Shown: piece by piece, positions 35,837 through 47,708 of the stretch
Layout of the letters: each line of letters opens with the position of its first letter
Numbering within the stretch: position 1 is the stretch's first letter
DNA from: Phanerodontia chrysosporium
Lineage: Eukaryota; Basidiomycota; Agaricomycetes; Polyporales; Phanerochaetaceae
Direction: 5' to 3'
NCBI GenBank assembly: GCA_001910725.1
Contig: MJGA01000015.1
Location: forward strand, 682,001 to 746,000
DNA: 64,000 nt
The notes under the pieces: model-generated
The model's input: only the letters and a program-made list of their open reading frames with translations
The model's database searches: none
What the model was told of the DNA's origin: nothing
Made by a program: the position numbers and the translations under genes

Positions 35837-38800
35837 CAGTGCACAGGTGCAAAGCGCAAAACTCAGTTACTCAGAATGCCCCACCGCGGCCCAACTGCTG
35901 CGCAGGCCCTCTGCAGAAGGATTGAATATTGATCGCGCAGGGAACGTTTATGCACAAGCAGGAAGCGTGCAGCCGGACGGTTCTGCAGGCGCAGTTCTCA
36001 AATGGGCCGGCTGCCAGGGCAGCCTAAAAGGGCGCCCTGCGTGGCTGCTCCGACTGCACACTGGGGCGCGCGGCCGGGCCCAGGACGCGACCGCGACTGG
36101 GTGCAGGTTCCGGCAGACCCGCCGTTGGCTCGCGCGTCCGGGGCCAGGAACCTGCCCCGACGTCTGGGTGCCTCTTCCGACGAACTCTCGCAGCGTGCCT
36201 CGGGGGCTTCAGCTCGCGCGGGGGCTGTGCAGCGGCGCGTATCCTCGCAGCCCAGGCTTCCGTCGCAGAGCTCAGGCGCACGACCATTGCATGGTTCGGG
36301 CGCTCAAACCCCGCACGAGCGTGGGTGGCCTGCATCGCCGACGCAGCAGGGCACGCCTGCCAAGGGCCTCAGGCCTCAGATCTTCCGCCCGCCCCACGCC
36401 AACAGACAGCTGTCGCCCGCTGTGCGCCTCGCCCGCCCTTGTCATGCTTGGGGGCGCCCGGGCCCCGCGTCAAGCCCAGGGCGGAGCCGCCTGCCCTCGT
36501 CATCACTTGCTGCATATGTGCCACCGACGCATGACCGAAAGGCTGATACCCAGAGGTGCCCTCCATCGCGCGAGGTGTATTCGATGGAGACGGGTCCATG
36601 ACGCACGCTACGTCGCTGCCCTTGGCGCTCGCTGGCCGTCGTCCTGCGCCTGTGAGAGTCGCTGCGTTCGTTCTGATCGTCCTGCGAATCCTCGCGAGCC
36701 TCCCACACGCGTCACGTCACCGCCAGCTGTGGGCATGGCAGGGCGTCCGCCGCCGCGCCTTCTGTGACTGGACGTGCGCACCGCCTGCTGGGGTCAAAGC
36801 AATCAGACGTGCGCAGCTGCGAACAGGAAATCTTTCCTCGAACCGGCCAATTTCATTTCGGCAGTCCACGGGGATCGTCACGTCGCCGTCGAGACTGTGT
36901 AGGTGCGGTTTAAATGGCAGCGAACCCAAGGACGCGTCTCACCGCCTGCCTTGATGTCTTCTCACGCGTGCGCTGCCCAGAGCGCCCCAGAAATGCAGAA
37001 ATCCAAAGGCCAGTTGTACTCGGATGTCTGGAAACTGACCGCAGCGCGGCACACACTGCCCCGCGACGCGACGTGCCAGAGCGCGCAGAGCGCCCGCAGA
37101 TGTGGGGACGTGGAGGGTAGAGTGGCCCGGCGGGTCAGCTGAGCTTCTTGAGCAGCTAGAGCGCATCGATGCCCCATCGATCGGAAGCCAGCTTTCCGGA
37201 CGAGGGTCTGTCTCCCTCGGCAGCACACATCCATAAATCCAGCCAAATACTCCATCGTGCGTTGTTGCGCCACATCATCCTCCTAGGCTGGCACAGCCGA
37301 TGCGCCTCGGATCGCAGAGGGGCCTCGCCTCCGTGTCCGCGAGCGTCGGCGGGTCTGCCACAGAAAGGCACTCACAGGCCCAGCGGCTGCACCGGAAACC
37401 GACAATCTCTTCTGCAAGGGCCGGGGGTCCCGGGAGCGCACATCCTATGGCGTACTGTTTTCTGGCGTACGCGTCAAACCTGCATACGCGAACGGCGCAC
37501 CGCATTGACTCTGTGCTTCGTCTGCATTCCCGCCAGGCCCGAATCGCAGCGTCGCCTCGCACGCCACCCGCGGGTGCCCTGCGTCTCCATCGTGCGACGG
37601 GCCCCACCATTCCGCGTTCCCGAGCCAGCCCAGCCCAAGCCTGTACAGCGTGCGCCCCGCACATCGGACGCACGAGCCGTCCTCTTCTGATTCCGGAGAC
37701 GCACGCCGTCACGTTCGCCCCCCTTGTCCGGTGCACTGGCCTAGCGCACGCACTGAACACATCCTCGGACGATGCCCGTTGTGCATTTGGCTCCCATCAC
37801 GGGCCTGCCACATACCTGTGCGCCTGTCTCGTCTCGTCGTGACGGCGCATGCACGGTGGCGCGCGCGCCGTGCGTTGTTCTTTCGTGTGCACAAGCGTTG
37901 CGTGCCATTCCGGGCGACGTCAAGCGTCTGGCGCGCACGAGGGCAAACAAGGCGAGCGACAGACATGGCTAAGCTGGCCACCCCAGGTGTTCCCTGCCAC
38001 AGATCCGGGACTGTATGTCGCGCTAGACGGCCGCCCGTGAGAGATCACCGTCCCATCACGCTATTGTGGCCTGTGGTCTGTCCGCCATCCGGCCGTTCGT
38101 CGTCGTTCCGTTGTTCCGGTGGAGCATTATCGTCCGACAATGGGCCCGAGGAGACCTCTCGAAGAATGGTGGGCGGGGTGCCTCCGGGTGATCGATCTAT
38201 TGTCCAAGATAGCCGTGCTAATAGACACTCCTAGTGGACGGCTGGTACAAGGGTCCATCATGTGTGGACGCGATCGGAAACTGTCGAGACGCGTAGATGG
38301 CGATGAAGGTTGCGTAGGGTCAAGGACATCGGCGCCTGCCGCCCAGATAGGTGTTGGTCAATACCATCGAGAGAATGGACTGAAGCTCCGGCGTACATAT
38401 GGCCAGAGGTGCTGACTGGTTGGGTGGGGCTGACTTGAGTGTATGCGCTGCAATACGCACCGCGTCCTGGAATATCACGATACGCTGCTAAGACCTGTAG
38501 ATAGTGCCAGCGAAACGGGATGGCCACAGCTCGAACGGGTGGAACACAACACCTTATGTAGCCAAGATCGCCTTGCAGTGAGTTCAGTAGAGCTATGAAC
38601 ATCACGACATTTCAGACCTTTCGGACGAGCTATGGGTATTCGCAGGCCGTTAGGCGATGAAGTTGACCAACCTCAGATCCACTCACCAATGTTTAACAGC
38701 CGAGACTTCCATCTGAAGACGAGTCAGGCATAGAAACGCGTCTTCTCTTGCGTCGCCTTCGATGGCCAAGTTCTACGGAACCCAGGAACACATCATGAAG

Positions 38801-39479
38801 CCGCATAGTAAAGGCGTAAATCAACTTTCACCGCTCCCGTCTTCTCTGTACCTTCGTATTGAGCCCTGGGGAAAATAGTGCAAATGATGACCGCGACTGC
38901 AAATTAGGCCTGCGTCAACCACGAGACTGCGCTCGACGTTTACACGTCCCCACTTGCACGCAGGACTGCATGCCATGCTCAATCTAACAAGATGATCGCA
39001 AAACACTTAGTAATAGTTGTCATACCCTGAGACCATCTATCTTGTCGACATCTGTCTTCCGCGATACAATCTGCGAGAAATTTTAGCGGATGACGTCGTG
39101 CGAAGGAGTGAAGTGGCTCGCCTAGGCCTGCACCCAATCAGACTGCGGTTGGACAACACGGGGTAACTGCTCATGTCAGGCCACAGCTATGAGGAAGCCA
39201 GAGAGACAGACGTCCGCCGGGCCTGGAGACCACAGCTATACGGAGCAAGGACCCAATTTGCAGCGACATCATCACCAGTGACTGAAACTCATGTCTGAAT
39301 AATGCATGTATTCCGCGAGGCCGCAGCGAGCGCGGAGCTTGGAGTCAGTTGACCAGCAAGGCAGTCCAAGTGAAATTATCCAACTGTACACAGAAGAAGA
39401 GGAACCGACAAGAAGAAGGGTTGGCACGCATGGCTGCAGGGAGGCGTGAGCGAGCCCGCGGCCACCATCAGGAAGAGGT

Positions 39480-42322
39480 CTAGGACGGCCGGCCGTCTTC
39501 AACGAGGAGCGCACCGCCCTTGTCCACACTCAATCGGATGCGATCGCCCGCGCTCACATCCTTGAACTGGGGGGCCGAGGCGATCAGCGGACAGCGGTGG
39601 GAGGGCCCTGGCTCGGGGAAGGAACACGCACCGTCAGCTCCCTCGTGCGGTGCAAGCTCTCGATCTCGTCGACCCTGTCGCGCACGTCGTCGAGTTGCTC
39701 GTCGAAGCCCTCTTCTTCGACCACCTCCTGTGCCGCGCGCAGCAGCAGCAGCGAGTCTGGGGTCACATCGTGGTTGATCTGCGGGCGTCCCCACAGTCAG
39801 CAACCCCCGTCTGTGCATCGAACGTGGAACAGCCGCGGCCGCTGTAAGACTCACGTCGATGGCGATTATGTTCAAGCTGTCTAGCGCTGTGGAGGGTTCA
39901 GGGTCCTGCTGATATACACTGCACGTTGAAGGGGCTGCACACCTTCCAAAAAGTCTGGCCGGGTCATGATTTGTCGGCATCGATACTAGCAAGGGCCGGA
40001 GAATTGAGCGCGGATCAAATATGGCTAGATGGAAGATGCACGGTGGGGTAGATTGGCACTTACATAGGGTATCTTGGGCAGGGGCAGATCGATCAGGGCT
40101 TCTGGGGGCTTCTCACCCGCAGCTACTTGCTCCTCGACCTCGCGCACCATGTCCTGCCGCATTTTCACAAACTCTCGTAGTAAGAGCCATGAACACGAGC
40201 TCCATTTTTGCTAGCCGAGAGTGAACTGAGATTCTGGCGGGGCAGGTGCTGTGGTCACATACCTCGTCCATGACGTCGTCGTCGTGGTCTGGAATCAGGC
40301 CAATCTGGCTCTGTAGCCAGGCTTTCTCGATGTTCAGCAGCTGTTCCGCATATTGGAGCATGTCCGCTTGTCTCGCAACCTTATTGAGGTAGGCAAGCCT
40401 TCCGCCGACGTAGCCAACGACCTTTCTGTAGCTCTCATCGGACTCCTCGGACCTGTTGCAGGCTTTGCGCATCTTCATAGATGCCTGGAGCGCTTGTGGA
40501 GGAGTCAAGTCGCGAACCGACACGACCTGGTGCAGACTATGAACCTCGGGCATCCTCCGACATGACCATGCCAGAACATACCTGCATTCGGCTCGCGCTT
40601 TTACCTAATACGAGGTCAGAGATTGACAATGTCTATACGCAAACTACGCTTACGCATGAGCTGGAACGGCCAGAAGTCGTCACTACATGAGAACGGTCAT
40701 TAATGATGCAGTGTCGCGAGAGTCGGGGAAACGCACGAGCTGAAGACTACAGTCAAGATCCCTAATGGCATCACATGAGAACACACTCTTGCAATGTGAC
40801 AGATATGAATATGACCGCACCGCTTGCTGCCCACGACTCTGCTCGTTGCTGAAACTGCAGCAAAATGTTCTTGCCGTCGTCGTCATTCTTGAAGAAGTGT
40901 ATGTTGTTCAATATCAAGACGAGCGGCCGACCTTTCTTTGCTGAATAACGCAGGGCCACCTTTTCAAGCTTGTTTAGAGCTTTTGTCGTTCAGCATACAT
41001 CAACACGTATAAGTAGCAAGCTGACCTCGTTCAATGTCGAGAGCCGGCCCGCCTGCAAGGTGTCAGTGTGTTTCCGAAACCTATTGCTCTACATACACAC
41101 CTTCTCTCGGATCACGCCTTTGGAAGAGGCCCGTCTGCGAATCCTCGTGGTACTCGAAGTTCAACGCCTTCCCCAGGCGGAGGCGGAAAACCTCCAAGTC
41201 GGGGTGAGCTTCGCATATAGACACGCCTTCCGCATGAATCTTCTGCATAGCATCGTAGAGCATGGTCGTCTTCCCTGTACCCTATATGACAACGCCGCCT
41301 GAGGGGTATGATGCGCCATAGGAGACATTCTTGCGCACCTTGGGACCAAGTAACAGGAAGTAATGGCCGGTCTCCCCGCCGCCCACGATCTGGTCCATCA
41401 GGTCCTGGTCGTCACGGCGTAGGTGCTTGCTCCAGGGTATGTCGTCCGACTCATGTTCCTGCGGAAGTGGTTCTTGACGTTTGGCGGCGCGGTTTGCGAG
41501 CTCGAGTGCGGGATCATATCCCGCAGAGAAGGCGAGCTCAATCTAGGTTCCTGGTTGAATGGCGTGCTTTGTGGCGTGCCCAGGTGCAGTCTCACCTTGT
41601 CCAGCACATTGGCCTTGTACCACGCGACGTACGCAATGCCTCCAAAGAACACTGCCGTGCACAGGATCAGTATAGTCCTCACGCTTTTCGGTCAAAACGA
41701 AGTGGAAAGTCGCGTCACGGTACATGTTCCTCTGCATGCTCTGCAAAACAAAATGATATATACAAGTGCAATTCACTACATGTACAGACCACGTCGCAAG
41801 AGTTGCAACCGAAAAAGCGCTACACTCACCCATACTTAGACCAATGACCGTGGTAATGAACGCATCGAGGATTGTTGATCCCGTCGTGAAGGGCGTCGGA
41901 TTAAAGCCCACCGGACTCTGTGGCGGCTCAGGAGGAGGCGGAGGTGGTAGCGGAGGAGTAGGGGTGAGGGCTATTCCTTCACTAGCTAGAGCCTTGCCAG
42001 CTAACTCCAAGTCTTTTCCACTAACCACCAAACCCCTGCCCGCTCGGTCAAGTGCGCTGGCTGCAGTCTTTGCTGATGTTTCGGTAGGCGCACCATTCGG
42101 ACGGTTATCCTGCCGAATGACATGGGTATAAGAAAGACGACGCGCGTGTCGCTGGAGTCGAACGGGATAGGGAGATGCTGCGGAGGCCGGAACGCTGAAA
42201 GCGCGAGCCGCGTCGACAAAGATGGGTCGGAACGAATGACGGACGAGTGCCGCAGAGGACTGATAGCCCGATGTACTAGGCACGCGCGGCCAGAGTGTCT
42301 TGAGCGGCACCCGAGAGAACAT
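39480..42322 (-). CDS. Predicted mitochondrial inner-membrane P-loop ATPase
   Basis: Fifteen exons from ATG 42322: 41830-42322, 41596-41651, 41339-41542, 41101-41281, 41026-41052, 40821-40979, 40737-40761, 40654-40682, 40582-40604, 40263-40526, 40064-40210, 39943-39985, 39855-39886, 39632-39778, 39480-39566; 638 aa, all phases closing. The basic presequence (FSRVPLKTLWPRV and following) suggests mitochondrial import. A helix split by intron 1 (ILDAFITTVIGLSMVFFGG) is a likely membrane anchor. Walker A is GPKGTGKTT, rebuilt across intron 3. The Walker-B-like strand is PLVLILNNIHFF, with Asn-Asn where acidic residues are usual. The motif GILTVVFSSDDFWPFQLMRK follows. Several exons are 23-32 nt. 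Exact family not recognised; an AAA-like or STAND-like chaperone ATPase is likely. Confidence 0.82.
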
Positions 42323-42742
42323 GGTGTGAGGACGGAGGAAACAATCGCGGCCAGCTACTCCGTGACAGACTTGTGGTCCATCACGGCATGGCCGCCGCTT
42401 GGCAGGACCTGGGAAATTCCGAAGGCCGTGCCGACGTAGGATGCTGCCAGAAATTGAGCTGTGATTTGTGCTAAATATTCGAGCGTGAATGTCTCTGAAG
42501 CAAAGTCCATTATCAAGCCAGGATGTTGTCTGCAGTGATGAGGAGCAAGGGGCACGAGCCCGCCACGAGCACGGCATCAGCGAGAAGCGTGACATCGTCA
42601 CAAATAGACTTACCTCCGTAAGTCCGCAAGCCGGGGCGTTGAAGCATTGTGACGTTGTTAGATCTGGTGTCACGCCGTTAGTTTCGCCTGAGTGTTAGTC
42701 GTCACAAGTTCACCTCAACGTCCACCATCTTCTCACTCCACC
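42323..42742. promoter_or_regulatory. Bidirectional promoter region, ATPase / NAB2
   Basis: 420 bp between divergent starts. The strand opposite NAB2 stays open across it, but the translation is not family-like. No TATA box was seen. Confidence 0.4.
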
Positions 42743-44892
42743 ATGGCTTTTGGCTTGACGATTGGTACTGAGCGTGCTACTGCATTGCAGGTATGTTATG
42801 TCAGTATGTAAAATATGCCCTTCTGACTATAGACCACAGAATGCCATCCAAGATGAACTCACGAAACGAGGGTACAGTCCTGACGCAGGTGAGTCTCCCA
42901 CAGCGCCACAGTACGGTGTCACTCACCATTTCTGCAGATCCAGTCATGGCAGAATACATTACTATTATGATCATCAATAACAAGACTGCTGGTATGTAAT
43001 GAGCAAAGCTGAACAATGACTGAAAACTGACTCCGCCGAAGCCCAAATATCCGCAGAATTGGAAGATCGTAAGTGTGGTGGTCGCTATCCCAACTAGTCT
43101 GCTGACGATATCTTTGCAGTCATTGGCTCTGAATTTGGTGAGATATATGCGTCACGAACGTTCTAAGAGATGTCGCTGACCGGTTGTCAGACTCGAGTTT
43201 CGTCGACTGGCTTTTCAACGAGGTAGCAAAGACCGCCCCAGAAGCCGAATCTACATCCCCTGCCGCCCCGAACCTGCCGTTCCTACTGCATCTACCCCTG
43301 CTCGCGAAACTCCTCCTCATGTACAGAACGAGCTCCCCAGACGACCCCCAAACGGTCCCCGCGCCGGAGCGTTCCAACAGGCAATTGCGCAAGCTATCCC
43401 TTCAACCTCACCATCCGCTCAGAAACGTCCTGCCTCTGCTCGCTCACCCTCTCCTGGCGGGCACGTGCACAAGTCACGACGAACGGATCTCCCCACAGGA
43501 CCACGCGCCATGCAAAGGGACGGTCACCCAGGTGGCTCTCGTAGTCTTCTCGAACGCATGGGCTCCCCGCGCAATGGCCCGTACGCAAAGGACGACATAC
43601 AGGCTCGCATTGACAGCATTACCGCACAGAATCCGGAGATGGCTATGATGATGGGCGGCGCTCCTCAAGGCTTCCCCATGAATGGCATACCTGGGATGGA
43701 CATGGCGGCGATGCAAATGGCGAACCCGATGATGTTGCAGGAGATGATGATGAACCAGATGGCCTTGATGACGCAGATGGCGGGCGCAATGGGCATTCTG
43801 AACCCTGCAGCCATGGGGTTCCCGATGCAGCCGGGGATGGACATGAACATGATGGGTGGTATGAACGGACAGCAGGGTATGGGCGGGCGTGGGAGGGGTC
43901 GAGGAAGAGGCGGCATGCGGGGCGGACATGGAGGGAGGGGAGGTCACACCTCGGCCACATCATCCACATCGGATAATGCGCCGCTTGCGTCTGCCACAAC
44001 CGTGGAACAGATCTCCGCACCTGCGCCTGCATCCGCGCCGGTCATCGCGGCACCAACACCAGTAGCAGCACCGCAAATCACCCCTTCAACGTCGCAGAGC
44101 CGACCAGGGTTCGTACCACCTGAGCGACCACAATCACCAACGCTCTGCAAATTCGGTGTCAAGTGCATCAATCCAACTTGTCGTTATTCACATCCTTCGC
44201 CTGTTGCTACACCCGAGAGCGGTGTTGTTCTCAGCAACGAACCATGCGAGAATGGCAAGGATTGCAAGGATAAGGATTGCATCAAATCCCATGTCAGCCC
44301 GGCTGTGCTGAAGCCGAGTGGTGAGTTAGAGCTATTTGAAGTACCGTTGTTGTTCTAATGCATTCCTAGCAGGCGAACAGCTCAATCCTAAAGCGCCGGT
44401 CTTTACTCCTGGCGTTGCTCACTCTCCTGCTCCGTCCCATCAATCCCAAATTCCCTGTCGCTTCGGCGCAGCTTGCACGCGACCAGGTTGTGCCTTCGTT
44501 CATCCGAATCAGAAAGCACCAAACTCTATACAGCAGCCCTGTCGGTTTGGCACTGCCTGCACGAGGGCGACCTGTCCCTATCAGCACCCTGAGGGCGCGT
44601 GCTACCCACAGCGTTCCATCGCGGTCTGTCGACGAGCGGCGGGCTCGTCAACGTCTCGACTCCAGAGACAGCCAGCGCGGGCTCGCAAAGCCACAACAAG
44701 AGCATGACGTTCAACAATGCGGGCAAGGCTGCCGGCGCGAACGGCGCCGCGCAGAGTGCGGCAGAACTCGAAAAGAGGGTGAAGGAGGTCGAGGAGAAGA
44801 AGGCCCAGGCCCAACAGGCCGTCGCAGAAGCGGAGGCTGCTGCGGCTGCGAAGAAGGACGACTCGAAGCCCACGGTCTCGATATCCGCATAG
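42743..44892 (+). CDS. NAB2: Nuclear poly(A)-RNA-binding protein NAB2, two apparent 1-nt frameshifts
   Basis: Exons 42743-42790, 42840-42888, 42938-42991, 43042-43068, 43120-43137, 43191-44320 and 44373-44892 (acceptor possibly 44370); about 615 aa after two missing bases. Domains: N-terminal PWI-like helical fold (residues 1-85, ELTKRGYSPDADPVMAEYIT, FVDWLFNEV), a spacer with ARSPSPGGHVHKSRRTD, a Met-rich segment (about 212-300), an RGG box (about 297-320), then four CCCH zinc fingers of the form C-x5-C-x4-C-x3-H (for example CKFGVKCINPTCRYSH and CRFGAACTRPGCAFVH), and an Ala/Lys coiled-coil tail. Nab2 binds poly(A) tails, limits their length and aids mRNA export. The frame breaks at C4 43266-43269 and at G3 44593-44595; one base added to each restores family sequence. 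Confidence 0.92.
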
Positions 44893-45459
44893 CGTGTCGG
44901 CGCCGTTCAACCGGGATCCACATTTCTCGGTCACGAAAATGTACAGCCGCGCACGGCGACCCCCAAGTCACATCTCATAGAAGTAAACGGCCATTCTCCC
45001 ATTTGTCCTTGTAATATTATTCTCGAGCGTAGCTTCTATCAACCGGTGCTTCCTTTCCTTTTGTTTGTCTCTGTATTTCTTTCCTGCTAGCGTAGGATCC
45101 AACCCTTTTTGAGAGGGCGTATCAATCGAAAAGATGCCGAGAATAGGGTGCGCGACGACGATGCGCACCCTCTGACATATTCCTCTCTTTCTCTCTGGAG
45201 TGAGTCGCCACGGATTTGCCGGACTGAAGGTATGGATTCTGGTCAAATTCTGCACTGCGACACTCGCACTATCACAAAGACTTCCTTTGCGCACTCAGAC
45301 GTTCTCCTCCACCTCGATAGTGATTACAGGGGCAAAGTCCTTGCGTTTCAATTTGACGCTGCTACACAAAACATAGCAGAGAGACAAGCGATCATATATC
45401 TCCAATACATGGATCATTTACAGGGTATATCTAGACACACATCGAAATTCGAGCTATCG
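44893..45459. other. Convergent intergenic region
   Basis: 3' flanks of NAB2 and of the minus-strand gene at 45460-47708. AT-richer; no gene supported. Confidence 0.5.
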
Positions 45460-47708
45460 CTACCTCCTAGTCCCCCAAATCCCCTCGACGCGCTTCGCCG
45501 GTCGCGCTGGTTCCTCGTCGCTATGCGGTTGTGAATCCTCTCGCACTCGCTTGCCCAGCATAGCGCGAGACGGTTGCGGGCTCCCTGCACCAGTCGCTGT
45601 TCTCGCCATGCCATCATCACGACGTCCTCTAGCTGCGCCAGCCTGCCGAGGCAGTTCGAAGAGGGGCGTCCATGCATGTCTCGACGGCCCCGCCGTTGAC
45701 GTCCTGACGGTCGCTGACGCCACAGGACGAGGGACGAGACACTCCGGCACCGGCGCATCCGCGTCGACCTGCTTCTTCTTCGGCTTGTAGTAGAAACTCT
45801 TGAGGACCATCGGATCGGCCTCGTCCTCCGAGTCGGGCTCAGGCAGAGGCCCGTTGTGGCGCGGTATCCGCTGTCGCGGCTGCCGGTTGGCGGGCGGCGG
45901 CGTGTCGGGGCGGGCGTGATACGCCCCGTCGTGGAACCAGGCGGGTATCCAATCTGGCAGGCTGAAATGTCCGAGGCGGCGCGGGTCCTCGACGAACGGA
46001 AAGACGAGCTTGCGCCGCTTGAACCAGTCTTCCTCCCTGCGCTCTGGCAGCTCCCATGAGAAATAGGGCCGGGAGACGTCGGGCAGCGTCTCCACGTCTG
46101 GGACCGGGTATATCTGCGGCATGCGGATTTTTGCGGTCTCGAGGTTGCAGGCGAAGACACTGTTGTTCCAGGCCTTCGTGAGCGCATCAAGGATGCATCC
46201 TTGTGCTCAGGCTGGATGATCCTGCCATACTTTAGCAGGGTCTGCATGTACTGTGTCATGAAATCCAGGATCATGGACCGCTTATCCTCATCAGGTGGGT
46301 GCCTGAACCTGTGCTCTTCTGGAGTCGATTCACGAGCGGCAACAGGGTGCGGGAGGATGGGAAATTCTGGCCTGGGTGTGGCCTCCTTCTCGCCATGGTC
46401 AGCTAAGTCTACCCCCACGTCGGAACCTCATCGTCGGAGACCTGTATCTCTGGGCATGCGAGCTTGCGCGCTTTCCGAACGTCAGGCGCTTGGATACGTT
46501 CCTCCTGCGACTCCTGCTGAGAGGATTCCAACTCCTGCGAATAGGCTGCATCGTCCGGGATAGTAGCTTGCGACGCCTTCTGCAACCAGGCGTCATGGGG
46601 CCCGTCCGAGCACAGTTCTGTCCTGTCTTCATCATCGGGTGCGTCCGAGAACCGCATTCGTGGCGATGGCTCTGGCGGTCGTGTGCAGACGAGCGAAGCA
46701 GTGGCGGGCGCATCATCTTCAGGCTGCTTGGCCGTACATAGTCTCGTATCGACCTCCGCTTACGGCCCGGGAACCCTTTGAGAACCATCTCGTTGTCTGA
46801 ATCAGAGTCCACCTGCGGATGCAGCTCCTGGCGGGCGGGAGATGAGGGCCTAGCAGTGGGTGTAGGCGTAGGCGACCTTGAAGCTGACCGCGGTGCGTTT
46901 ACGCTGATTTCGTTGGAGATCGACTCTACTGGGGGCGAAGTCGCGAGAGGCCCTGGCTGCGCCGGATGACTGAGGGTCCCCTCATCGAACGGTTAATCCT
47001 TGCATGATGTTAGCGGACTTGCGCAACAAGCAGTATACACATTCTCACATTTGTTGTTCTTTGCTCGTCGGGCGATCACCATATCCTGCACCCGGCGAAG
47101 CATCTTCAGAATGCGGTGCTTGTGCAGGACAGAAGCTTGCTTGCCCCACCCTTGCAAGGTTGCGCGCAGGGACAGTCGGGGTAGGGCTTTCCTTCCCTTG
47201 AGATGCCACCACTAGTAAAGGTCACCGGGATGAGATATATAGCCTCAGTCGTGGTATTGTCAAGAACTCACAGTCGTTCGAAATTGGTGAAAATAAACGT
47301 TCCTTGTGGGCCTCAGACAATTGCTGCACATCGTCAACATCCATGTCGTCATCCTGGCACGACACCTGCATGAGTGGCGCAGACGACCCTTCTGCTGCCT
47401 CGTCTGCATCTAGAGAGGCAGTGAGCATCTTTCACCGTACGAGCACCAACATGCTGTGCACATGAACTGACCATTAGCGAGAAGTTCGAGGGCCAACAGG
47501 CTCTTTATCAGCGCCTTTCGTGTGCGCCGGCCGTTCAGACGTTGTATTTGTTGGTCATCCGGATTGTTTGCCTTCAGCTCCTGAGGCCACCGGGTAAGAT
47601 CACTAGACAAGCAGTGTATCGTTCGAGAGACAGACCGACCTTGATCAGGCTTTGGAGTTCTTTGTAACTCTGAACTTCAAGGAAATCGGCAGTGAAACGA
47701 GGCGTCAT
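45460..47708 (-). CDS. Unrecognised disordered protein with SAP-like N-terminus and C-terminal NLS; several apparent frameshifts
   Basis: Exons from ATG 47708: 47640-47708, 47472-47580, 47272-47409, 47049-47211 and 45460-46998. The N-terminus (SYKELQSLIKELKANN, then LNGRRTRKALIKSLLALELL) resembles a SAP-type DNA/RNA-binding hairpin. The middle is acidic and Ser/Pro-rich; a helical block (RSMILDFMTQYMQTLLKYGR) and a globular-looking part (PYFSWELPERREEDWFKRRK) precede a basic tail (GKRVRED, RPAKRVEG) that looks like a bipartite nuclear signal. The last exon reads through only if one base is missing at each of 46978-46981, 46732-46733, 46412-46416 and 46191-46192, all short G/C runs. The phase of exon 4 is uncertain: another frame there is also open. 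I do not recognise the family. Confidence 0.55.

Larger units (their letters stand above)
32706..39479. other. Gene-poor GC-rich stretch, 6.8 kb
   Basis: The largest interval without a recognisable gene. The cyclin promoter occupies the left end. From about 33.8 to 38.2 kb the sequence is GC-rich with overlapping open frames on all strands and no domain, codon-bias or splice pattern that would support a protein. It contains a (CAG)7 tract, a C14 run and a G14 run. No terminal repeats, integrase or reverse-transcriptase remnants were recognised. Non-coding RNA or an old, decayed element are both possible. Confidence 0.45.

Noticed and set aside
35655..36767. 370-residue plus-strand frame in the gene-free block
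   Set aside because: Open because stops are rare at this GC content; it overlaps other long frames on both strands, crosses the G14 run and has no recognisable domain or codon pattern.
28283..39479. Possible transposon or retroelement remnants
   Set aside because: I looked for terminal repeats, target-site duplications and integrase, transposase or reverse-transcriptase motifs and found none I could support by eye.
41543..42673. A 376-residue open frame running through the 5' part of the ATPase gene
   Set aside because: Only the segment 41830-42322 in this frame is coding. The rest is the upstream promoter and a read-through of intron 1; the protein family is rebuilt only by splicing.
47049..47211. 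Alternative Trp/Arg/Lys-rich reading of exon 4 in the 45460-47708 gene
   Set aside because: It looks protein-like and has higher third-position GC, but it does not join in phase to either neighbouring exon and creates a stop at the next junction. Kept as an uncertainty, not a call.
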